64,000 nt of DNA from Dolomedes plantarius (lineage: Eukaryota; Arthropoda; Arachnida; Araneae; Dolomedidae): assembly GCA_907164885.2 (NCBI GenBank), contig OU015503.1:128161396-128225395 (forward strand), in the 5' to 3' direction. Position numbers and translations under genes: made by a program. This document shows, in pieces, positions 33,401 through 44,700 of the stretch. The notes below the pieces were generated by a model. It made no database searches and was not told the origin of the DNA. It saw only the letters and a list, made by a program, of their open reading frames with translations. How positions within the stretch are numbered: the stretch's first letter is position 1; the number at the start of each line of letters is the position of its first letter.

Positions 33401-36400
33401 TGATATAAAATGTTGACTCTTGAGAAAAGAAATTTTAAACTGTTAAAAGAATGGAGTTTTCATTAATTTCTTGTGAGCAAAATGTTATGTGGTACAGTTT
33501 AAAAACTTTTTGCCAAATGGTGCCAAGTGGCACAGGATATGGAACGCTTCCCAATTTTAAAACTTAAATCTTCCTCTTATTGTAAAATTGTTTATTTATA
33601 TGTAAGAATTATATATTTCAGGGAGTTTTAATAGGATACTTTGAGTTTAAAGATGGTTCTTACCCTAAAGGATACCAAGAATTTTACACTGCCTCACTGA
33701 GAGCGTTATCTAATGGTATTTTACTTTACATTCATTTACACAATTTTTTTTAGCATGCTTAATGTAAATTATTTGTGTACCTCTGTATGTTATTTTAATA
33801 TGTCCATAGTATGTTTTATTTCCAACTAATAAATTTTTTTTAATAAAGTCAGTCACGAATGATTAAAATGACTCAGCATTCTGTATAAACAAATATGAAA
33901 CTTGGATGGCCAAAATGTTATTCAGGTGCCATGTACATACGTGCCAAGTGTTCCGTAAAAAATGTATTGTTAGGTTTTTCAATGCCAGTTTTTCAATGCT
34001 TCACCTAAACTAATAAAAAAAGTAAAATCAACCTCATTTGCTTCACCAATACCAGTAAAAAAATTTAAATTAATGTCATGTGCTTCACCCAACTCTGTAA
34101 AGCAGTTAAAACCAACCTCATGTGCTTCTCAAAAATCAGCAAAAAAAGTAAAATCACTTGCAGGGTCACCATCATCTACCAATAATAAACGCATATTGCA
34201 GCGGGAAGACATGATGTTTCAAAGTGAAAAGCCGAAAATTCACAAGATGAGAAGAGAGTTATCGAATTTTGTTTTAATTGTTGGTGAGATTTGGGAAACT
34301 ATGTCATAACTAGCTCTAAAGGTGTATTTAATGTGAAATTTGATGTATTTAAAAATCAGAAGGATGATAAAGATTTAGTTATAAGATCCGAAACATCAGA
34401 ATTTGTCAAAGAATTGTCTGAAAGTGAACTTTTACAGTTCTATTCTTGTGTTAGAAAATATTATACAACATCTTGTTGCTGTTTTTTTTTTTCCCCGATT
34501 CCTTCGCTCACTGTGTTCCTTATTTTTTTCTTGGGACGTTTTGCAGCTATGCATGTAGTTGAGTGATCTGCTTTGTATTAACATTCATTTCATATTGTGC
34601 TAGATCCTGGTCGAAGAATATGTTTTGCTGTCGTTACAAACAAAAAAGCTGCCTCGAGTTTCAAAATGATGTTTGATATACAGCTTTATCTGTGGAACTC
34701 AACTCAAGTAAGACATTTTTGGGTTCATTCTGTGACTTGGAACCTTAATTTAAATGATATTAATGTTTTATGCACTCGAGGGGAATTTCCTTTTGCAGGG
34801 TCTGTAATTTCACTACTTCTCCTATTTTATGAAATACCATTGAAATATCTTCCTTATCTTCTGACTTATTTTTTTTCTCTTCTCTTTGACCAGATAAATG
34901 GGTTGATATATAGCCAACATATATAGTTTGCGAGCCAGGCATATGTGGTATATTTAATGATTTTTCTGGTAAAATTGTACATTAATATATTTTCTTGTTT
35001 TAAATTAAAATATTATTTTTTTATGTTTGTAGAAGCAAATTTAACTTTCATCTTAGTTTAAAATTTACTTTAAAAGAAATTCCTTTTCAGAAAAATAAAA
35101 ATACATGCCTACTTTTTCAGTTTTTGACAAAATGAAGATTTCATCTCACTTGACTGCTGTTTTTTTATTATTACAAGCTGTAAACGACACAGTTATTTTT
35201 ATGCTAACTTCCTTCATGCTCTTTTATTGCTGATGCAAGTGCAAAATGTAGAGACATTTTGAGTCTAATATGTTTCAAACCATTCTTGAATGAGTAGCAT
35301 TATTTCAAAGTAACATAACCACACTCTCATTAACATCCAAGTTTCTTGTAATAAACATTTTTCGTGATGGGTTTTCCCTTTCCCAAATAAGTGGATGAAT
35401 TTCACTCGCGTCATTGTTCTTTCCGAACAGCGATGATCCATTCTGAAAGTGTGGTTAATCTCATTGAATTTTTTTCTTTCACGTGTGCAAAATGGTTGCA
35501 TCTGATAAATATTTCTTTGAAAAGGAACTTTTGTTTCTTAATAGAATAATTATCAGAATTCTGAACATTATTTTGAGCTATTGAATCCATTGCAAAACTT
35601 AGTATTAATATATGCCTATTGCTAGGCCCTCCAGAGGCATTAAAAAAAGAATTTTTAAAGAAATAGCAATCATTTTCATTTTTATAGTACAATAAAAAAA
35701 ACTTAGTGTATTTATTGGGTTGGCTGAAAAGTCCATTTGGGTTTTGAGCCAAAATAAGACACGTTTTTCATTTTCATCAATAACTTGAGTGAACAATGTA
35801 TTCACCATTTTGTTCCACTCTCTTCTGCTATCTCTAAGACAACTTCATGATTCAGTCCTCCAAAAACTTATTTGGAGTAAAGGACTGTTCCAGGTGCAAT
35901 TTGCAGTCTTCCGACTCAGAGAAACTTGTAAAGACCAGAATTAATTGAAATTCAAAAAGGTCACCAGACAATATCTGGTAAATCAGGATTTCCCAGTCCA
36001 TTTTTTGCCTGGTCATCAAAGAAATGTGTGTCCAGATGCATTTCCTTTTGTTGCATTTAGGTAGAGAATCGCATGTGGAAATACGGTCAAGAATGTTTTT
36101 TTCACTTCACTTGTGTGAACCCAAATATCAAAATGATTAACATAACATAGCTGGTGCAAATGATTGGATATTTTGAGTATGTTTCATGGTATAATGTTGA
36201 TTGTTCTCAATTAATGTCTCGATTAGATCACTTTATACTTTAACTGGTCTGTCTGATGTCGGAGCATTGTCCAGCAAGAAACTTTGCAAACCACGTTCTG
36301 TCAGTCGCAGCACCTTCTCCATACACTGCACAATTTTATTTATTGGAACGCGGCTTACAGTAGAGTGAACTGGCAGGAATCGCCACGTAGCAAAAAAGCG

Positions 36401-36558
36401 TTATGCCCCCTTCATAAGAGCTTTTTCTCAAGGACTCTGTGGCTGAATGGTTATTGCACCACGGAACGAGAGGTCCCTGGTTCAAATCCCCGCACAAGCG
36501 ATGGCCGTTTCTATTCCCACTCATTCTTGGAATAGTGCAGTATATATATATATATATA

Positions 36559-36596
<38 letters not shown>

Positions 36597-36605
36597 ATCA
36601 ATAGA

Positions 36606-36636
<31 letters not shown>

Positions 36637-38170
36637 TATAATCAATAGAAATCTACATATTAAATCCCGTTTAGAGTTGAAAAAATAACGTAAGGAACTC
36701 CGTTCCTGACAGGGGTCCCCCGACTGCACAATTTTTAAATTTTATTTATTTATTTATTTTTTTTTGTGTGTGTATGTGGGTTTTAGGTGCATTTTACCTA
36801 TCTTGAAATAATAAAGCATAATTTACTGAAAATATTGCTTATTTTCTTCCATCTTCAACAGGAATATAGCTACATAACAAATCGCTGAATTTGATAAGTT
36901 TTTTTTTTTTTAATGTATTCTGATATGATAGCTGTCAAAACACAATCTAATAAAATTCTTTGAAATGATTTTAAAGACAACAAAGCACTAATAGAGCCCA
37001 CTCACAGGAAAAAATCCCAAATAAACTGTTTGTCCAACCCAATAATTACCTTCTTAACACGTTTGCTGCCACTGACGCACTACCTTGTATGCCGACGACG
37101 CTCTGGGATGGTGGTCAACTAAGATAAGTTATATGCTTTATTTTTAGTGGGGCCTTGGAAGTTGAACAAAGAGGTTTTTGAGCATGTTAGTGAAGCATTA
37201 TTTTTATATTTTACATGTCTGGTTTTCAAATTTTGTGTTTCAATTTTTTATGTGCGTTTTTAAAAATGGTAGACAGTAGAAGTATGGCAGGGCCTTCACA
37301 GCCCAAGAAAAGGAAAGTAAATAAAAAATTGACTGAGCTGAAATATTAGAATTACAGTCGAACCTCTATTTAACGAAGTCACTAAATCCCGAAAAAAAGT
37401 TCGTTATATGGAAAATTCGTTAAATGGAGATTCACCTTTTAAAATACTTAAAACTACACAAAACAGATTTACAATTCATAAACACTAAATATTATTAAAA
37501 AGTAATTAATCACACCTTTATTTTGTAAATTAATATCTGTTTTATATATCTCACCCATCAAAAAGAAATCTGCAAGGAAAACAAGAATAAAACAGAAGGG
37601 TCATTCCATGTCAAATCAACACAATTTTTTGCAAAATCCGGAATGACCCTCCCAGATTTTGACGATTTTTGGCACACTTGCAGGTTTTATAGACATATGA
37701 AAAAATGTCAATTCTTAGTGGTCTTACTTTATCAGTTCAAAAGTTATTAAACATTAAAATTTCAATTTTTTGCAAAAAAACACCATATATGTCGGTCTTA
37801 AAATGGCTGTAAAACAGTGACCATTTGAGGTTCAGACCTGAACTTAGGCTCATTTTAAAGCTCTATTTTAGGGCTTTAACATGATATGCAACATGATAGC
37901 ATTTATAAAAAAATAATTTTTTAAAATCAATTTTAAATTTTAAAATTTAAATTTCTCAAAAAGCGACAATTTTAAAACTTTGAAAAAATTCTCAAAATAA
38001 GTTTATATCATCATCTAACAGCACCCAAAATCTTATTTTGGGATCTTTATGGGATCCTGAGATATAGGAGGTATAAAGTATGCATGGGTAGAGGAAAAAA
38101 TGCCAAATCTTCCATATACAAATAAATATAATTATAATGTATAATTATACAATCATATATAATTATATAC

Positions 38171-38221
<51 letters not shown>

Positions 38222-38648
38222 GTAACAATAATAAAAACTAAATAAAGGAATAATAGTCTTAAAATATGGTAACCTAAGTAAGTCTGTAACTGAGTATCCA
38301 CTACCTCAATGGTTGCAATTTATATGACGTCAGTCATCTTGCGGTTACAAGTTCTTAACTTCCACTCTGACTAGCGCCAGGCTTGGTGTTCTTTGGTTAA
38401 GTACTTTTATTCAAACTTTAATCAATTATTATTCAATTCTTCTGTTAATAATGGATTGTACGGTGTCTGAGTGTGTTTATTTAATAGATCATTCTCATCA
38501 GAAACAATCCATTGGTTTTTAGACAGTATTGACACTGCTGATGAAGAAATGCTGTCAAAAACCTTATTCATACTTTTCTTTACATGTTGGATGTTCCTGG
38601 CTTCATGTAGCTTTAGAGCTATTACTGGTTTTCTCTTTCATCTTATTC

Positions 38649-38712
<64 letters not shown>

Positions 38713-41700
38713 CACTTTTCTAGAAAATCCAGTCTATCTCAAAATCATAATTTTATTTATGGAATCATGCATAGAGTTTACCAGTTTAGAGACATTGAAG
38801 TAGCATATGTACAGCGATCACATCTTCATTTCTGGGAGGCCATGAACTCTTGCACAATATCCTCAATCTTTCTCACCTCGTTGCCTTGTAAACTGTATGT
38901 TCAACCAGTTGGTGTGATGGGGTTCACCTTGCAGATCACATTTGAAGAGGGAATCCACAGTACATCAGGTCTTGAAGGGTATGAAAATGAAGGAGATGGT
39001 CCTTGGGGATGGAGAAATGTTGCCTTTACTTCATTTACATCTTCATTTTTAGCTAAAACATAGCTTAGGTACCATTTGCCATCATAGACTGCAACCACAT
39101 ATCCACCCATGTCACTGAAGCCCAATAACTTCCTACAGGAAAGATGGTTGATGTAGATGCAGAAGAAAAGGATTTTACAGTTACTTTTGTTGTACACTTT
39201 GAGGTTCCAAAGGCATGGAGCTTTTGTGTCCCTGGGATAGCTACAGTTTTGCTGTACTAGTGTGCCAATTGTTCTTCTGTTTGAATATACTCTTCATGGT
39301 TTACATATGTGAAATCTGTTAGAAATATTCTGATTTGCCCATTCAAAGAGTTGTCTTGGAGTCTGTATTTGGTCTTCATAAGGTCGCTGCAGGCTAGCCC
39401 TGGCTGCCAATCTTCTTACTGTGCCCCCACTCCATCACATGGGCCTTTTCCATGTGCAGTGGCTGAAAAATGCCATTCAGCTTCAACCCCAAAATCTTTG
39501 TAGTGAAGGCACAGGTTTAAAAAGTTCTTTTCATTCTTGTATTGAGCTGCTGACCCATCTGAAAAATAGTAATTTTTTTGGAAATGTTTCAAACTTTGAT
39601 TTCAGATATTGGATTAGTTTTGTTTGGAACAGATAGACTGCAGTAGTGTTGTGCTCAAGGCAGCCTGATATTATTACGAAACTGAAATGCTCTTTTTTTT
39701 ATCTTCTTTTTTAAAATACACTACAAACAGATGCACTGTTGCCTGGTTACGTGTCCAGTGGTAAGATTGTGCTTCGTCCTATAATACGAAGGAATAATTC
39801 TCAGAAAAATCACAAAGGACCACCACCTTAGAATCTAAGAGATTTTCCTTAGTCTCACTCATAAAAGAATTTTGCTGTTTTGCTATGAAGTCATGACGAA
39901 GCAGAACAGAGTTTCTCACAAAAAATTTCAACGAAGTCATCTACTGATTTTTGGATTGTTTCCAAGTTACAGCGATCAACAGAGATCCTCTGGCGAAAAG
40001 TAATAGCCTCAATTGCATTTTCTTCAAACCGTCTTTCCAGAATCATCCGGATTCCTTCTGTTCCTGGACATGCCACACAATTAGAGAAGAAACAGTTAAT
40101 TGACGGTGGGTTACAGACCATCATTTGCAAACAGTCCTGGTATGTTTTTATCTGGTTGTCTGTGATTAATTTCATTTTGCTGTTTTCAACCATAAGTTAC
40201 ACATTTTGGTGAGTAGTACATACACAAACTGAGTGGGTGCTACTCTGACCAGGCAGAATACAGTGTTTGGGCCGTAATTCTGCAAATTTAGAGAACCCAA
40301 TTTTTATATCTGGAAACTTCCTGGAAGCATTTGTATACTTCCTTTAAATTACTCAGCATCAGTCTCTTCGAAACTTACTTTAGCACCTGTGATGTCTTTC
40401 ACTGAAATACATGAGAGGTCAATCACTAATCAGCTTCCTCCATTCTCAGATTGTTATATATTGTATCTTATAATTTAAAAAAGATTTTTTAAAATCTGTT
40501 TGATATTTTTTCACTTTTTAGTAGTGTAAAGGAGATGAAATTAAGAATTAAATAATAAAATTATACATGATTATAAATGTAATTATTATATTTATATATA
40601 TTTTTAATCACATATTACTATGCAATTACATATGATTGTATAATTATATATTATAATTATATTTCTTTGTATATAACTCTATAATACTGTAGATTTGGCA
40701 TTTTTCCTCTAACCATACATACTTTATACCTCCTATATCTCAGGATCCCATAGAGATCCCAAAATAAGATTTTGGGTGCTGTTAGATGATGATATAAATT
40801 TATTTTGAGAATTTTTTCAAAATTTTAAAATTGTCGCATTTTGAGAAATTTAAATTTTAAAATTTCAAATTGATTTAAAAAAATTATTTTTTTATAAATG
40901 CTATCATGTTGCATATCATGTGAAAGCCCTAGAAAAGAGCTTTAAAATGAGCGTAAGTTCAGGTCTGTACCTCAAATGGTTACTGTTTTACAGACATTTT
41001 AAGACTGACATATGTGGTGTTTTTTTTGCAAAAAATTGAAATTTTAATATTTAATAACTTTTGAACCGATAAAGTAAGACCACTAAGAATTGACATTTTT
41101 TCATATGTCTATGAAACCTGCAAGTGTGCCAAAAATCATCAAATTCTGAGGGGGTCATTCCGGATCACTGTGTTGATTTGACATGGAATGACTCAGAACA
41201 TTGTCCGGGAATACACTGTATTTTCAATTTCCAGAACCGAAATTACCAGCACGACTATGATCAACAATGTAGAAAACGGGAGACTAGTTCAAGAACACGG
41301 AACAGCTCCATTAAGGGTGAAAGGGGGATACTGAAAGTTTTCTAATGAAGTGGACAGTTGGGGGGGGGATGGGATTGGATAAAGGTTGCTCTTCCTGGAT
41401 GAAATGCAGCGATTTTACTGCTCTCCGTGGGTTAGGCGACTGGTAAAACCAGTTCAAGGTCATTGGTCACCATAAAATGTGTTAAAAGAAAGAATAGGTT
41501 TGGAATGTCCAGAAATATTTTGAGAAATATGGAAGAAAAATAATATTGGATCATAAGAAAAAGTTCGTTAAATAGAGAATGCACTTTGCTATTTGGAGGT
41601 TATTTTACGAAGAAATTTGCAAAATGTTCTTCGTTCCGAGGAAAAGTTCGCAAAATAGAGGTCCGACTGTATTAGAAAAGAGTGATCTTTCTATTTATGA

Positions 41701-44700
41701 CAGCACAGACGATGAAGATAATCAATGGGATTCTATGAGTGAATCAGAAGGAGATAATGATGTTCTGATGGACACCATAGAAACATCGGCTTCTGAGGAT
41801 GGATATGTCAATTTTAGTGACAGCGAATGGGTTAAGCTACATAAAAGAAATTACTTTTGTCGTTAGCATCTGCTTAAACAACCCTATGGAAAATCCTCCT
41901 TTGTAAAGAAACATACATATTTATTATTTATTACCTTTTATCTTTTTACATGCATAATATATAAGTACCATTATTTCATTTATCAGATGTATTTGTGAAA
42001 TTTGAATGCTTTGTGATAAAGTAATTTCTACCATGTAAGATGTATTACAAGTTTGTATCGCTCTGATTTATAGCATTTGTCTTTGAACTTTTTTTAATAT
42101 GACATCCATTTGTGAAATTTTAGGCTTATACAGGTGCAATGAATCAAGCCGATATTTTGAAATGGGTTTATGAAAAGTTAAAGCAGGTAATACATTTTTG
42201 AATGCTTTACAAAAATCTGAAAAATAATGACACACTATTTAATATTATACTTAGGTAATTGGAGCATGCAATCAATTTTGTTGAATATCCAATGTTTGTA
42301 TGTATTTTGCAACCATTATTCAGCAGTTTTCAATTTTAGGATAATATCACTAGGATTTATTAAGGTGGCTGAGTACTCACCCTATTGGATTTGCTCACCT
42401 GAATGTTACCCTTAGCTTACCTATAGGGCCTATTTTACTGATTCCCTCTTTAGAAAGGGAAATTTCATACCCCCTTTGTAAGAACGGCCTATAAGGAGGA
42501 TATATATTTATATGTACATATATGTATATATGTATATATATATATATATTGGAATCTCGATCGATTGTTTTCCGAATCATCGTTTTCCTGTATGTGACGT
42601 TTATTTCACCCAGTCCCGATGATCATATTGCTTTGTTATGTTCCGAGATTTATTGTTTTCCCGCATTTATTGTTCATTTCAGTCGGTCCCTTGAAAAATG
42701 ATAGATTGAGATTCCACTGTATATTTATATATATATGTATACTAGCTGAATACTCGTACTTCGCTACGGAATACATTCAAATTAAATACAACGGTCAATG
42801 TATGCAATTAATGTCAAAATATATATATTTATTATAAATACAACAATCAATGTATGCAATTAATGTCAAAATATATACATTTATTATAAATACAACAATC
42901 AATGTATGCAATTGATGTAAAAAAAATGAAAAAATATATTTATAAAAAAATCATAACGGATATTTTTATAGACAAAATAATGTAGAAGATAAATCTAATA
43001 GAGCATACTAAAGAATATAGTACAGTTTGAGGAACATATCTTTTACTGTATTTTAATATTTTTTTGGATAATGTCCAATCGTCTGCCGCATTAGCCAAAA
43101 AATAAATAAAAATAAATAAACTTTTATTTGTCTATATCTTTGTTATGCACGTGATGATAAATTAATTTAAAGTACCAGAAAAAGAAATTACGTGATCAGC
43201 ATTTAATAAATTAAATTCTAAACATGAATCTTTAAAAAATTCACCAAAAATCAGAAAATGGAGGTAAAGATTCGAAAAAGATTTCATTTTAAAGGAATTT
43301 TTTTTATCTTTCTTGCAATATAAATTTTATAAACCTTAGATTATTATTTTAAATACTAACTTGAAAAAAGGTACGAAAACAGCTTAAGAATTTAATATGA
43401 AAAAATCTAAGAAGAATTTTTCAAAAATCTTTCTTAGTGCACCACTACAGTATAAGAAGAATCGCCATGCAAAATGTCAGCCCTATAGGTCCAGCAGTTT
43501 GGTCTGTGCATTTTATGTCAGTCAGTCAGTCAGTTATGGAACTGTTTTATGTATATAGATATGTATGTATGTGTGTATATATGTGTATATGTATATATGT
43601 GTGTATATATATATATATATACATACATACATCTTGGGCCGGTATTCTTGGGATACATGCTATCCCACCCTGTAAGGAAAAGGTTAACCTATGGAGAAAA
43701 TGTCCAAGGATGGCTGACTTGGATTGAAAGATTTTTTTTAAAAATTGTACTCTATCATAGACCAAGAAATTTTACACTGTGGCTTTTTTTGTTAAAAAAA
43801 AAAGCAAATATTTTTTAATTGATATGAATCAGGTAGAAAATAATCTGTTGTAGTGTGTTTTAAATGCTCCTCAATTCCTTTCGTAGACAAAATTTCTAAA
43901 ATGAATCCATTTGCAAGGTGCAGAAAAGTTTGGGCGATCTGCAAATACCATTTTTATTGGATCATCATCATTTATGGATCTGTCAATAGTAGACACATTT
44001 TCTCCATTGGTTAAAGGGCTCCAGGTTGCCTAATTGTCGGCAGATCTGTACCATCCGACCGGCGCCCAGGCCTATAAAAATGACATTTTCACCAAACATG
44101 GGAAATTAACCTTCATCTGCATATACAGGTGTTCCATAGAAAGTTAATAGGTGTTCCACGAAAATCAGGAATTGGTTTATATCCTGCAAGAGCTACAAGG
44201 AATTCAAACATGTTTGACTGACGAATGCTGTAAAATGTCCAAAAAATTAAATGCTAAATAAATAATGTTTTTTAAAGTCTTTTTAAAAAAATTATTGTGT
44301 TGTTATGTACCCTACAAAATAAACAAGTTGTTCCGTTAAAATTTCAGGATTTACAAAGTGTACTATCACAGGAAAATTTTGGGAAACCCTGCTCTAGAGA
44401 AAGTTTCTTAAAGCAGCGCTTCTTAAATTTTTTTCATTTATGACCCCTTTTTATCATCTAGATTTTTTCGTAACCCTAGGAAATAAGGATATAAAGATAT
44501 ATATTTTCTTATAACTAATTAATTTCTTTGGTAAACAATATACATATGAAAAATAGTACTTTTGATATGTTTCAGGCATACAAAAATGAAAATCTTGTTT
44601 AAATGAGATGGATGTGGCTGTTTTTTGCTGCATAACAAATTAAACCTTGGTGCAATATTTGACAATATATAAGAATTAAATTTTCCAACCCCAAAATTTC

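Larger units (their letters stand above)
35715..37042 (-). mobile_element. mariner element relic, TA TSD, carrying a SINE
   Basis: The left end TTGGGTTGGCTGAAAAGTCC and the right end, which reads TTGGGTTGGACAAACAG on the other strand, are mariner TIRs with TA outside (35713-35714, 37043-37044). On the minus strand ~36180-35950 reads IWVHTSEVKKTFL, then NKRKCIWTHISLMTRQKMDW, a corrupted version of the mariner WVPHEL...DEKW region. Near the left end RVEQNGEYIV matches the transposase C-terminus. Multiple stops; dead. Confidence 0.82.
37598..41194 (-). mobile_element. 3.6 kb DNA transposon with ~560 bp TIRs and 4-bp TSD
   Basis: Starts GGGTCATTCCATGTCAAATC; the other end is the inverted GAGTCATTCCATGTCAAATC. 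The arms remain complementary to about 38165 on the left and 40625 on the right. Identical AGAA flanks both ends (37594-37597, 41195-41198). A second inner GGAATGACC copy lies just inside each end. The minus-strand interior holds a broken transposase-like gene. Four-bp TSDs, long TIRs and GRG termini would suit the Sola superfamily; that is inference from memory. Confidence 0.85.
37355..41669. mobile_element. pogo/Tigger-type element, itself split by a long-TIR transposon
   Basis: The left TIR CAGTCGAACCTCTATTTAAC and the right TIR (complement of CAGTCGGACCTCTATTTTGC) have TA on both sides. Its own sequence is 37355-37597 plus 41195-41669. Subterminal AAGTTCGTTA/GTTCGTTAAATAG motifs repeat in both arms. 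Same family as 6720-7467. No transposase identified. Confidence 0.85.
37058..41873 (+). mobile_element. piggyBac-like remnant opened by a nested insertion
   Basis: TTAA (37054-37057) is followed by CACGTTTGCTGCCACTGACG, piggyBac-like. A second TTAA lies at 41874-41877. Own sequence is about 300 bp left and 200 bp right of a Tigger-type insertion. The open frame runs from ATG 37266 (MVDSRSMAGPSQPKKRKVNK, with an SV40-like NLS) and continues after the insertion, one base out of frame, as acidic SIYDSTDDEDNQWDSMSES and SDSEWVKLH. This resembles piggyBac-family N-termini. The right TIR is weak, so the call is tentative. Confidence 0.5.

Noticed and set aside
33974..34282. Extra TXNDC11 exon in intron 4
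   Set aside because: Exon 4 ends in phase 1; joining it to this segment gives a stop within about ten codons, while exon 4 to exon 5 joins cleanly.
36431..36505. Functional tRNA gene
   Set aside because: Pol III boxes are good, but acceptor and D/anticodon stems do not pair properly and a SINE-like body follows.
37261..41866. Host gene with an NLS (PKKRKV) split by transposons
   Set aside because: TTAA at both sides and an acidic N-terminus fit a piggyBac-derived remnant better; the frame is broken by one base at the junction and lies in a TXNDC11 intron.
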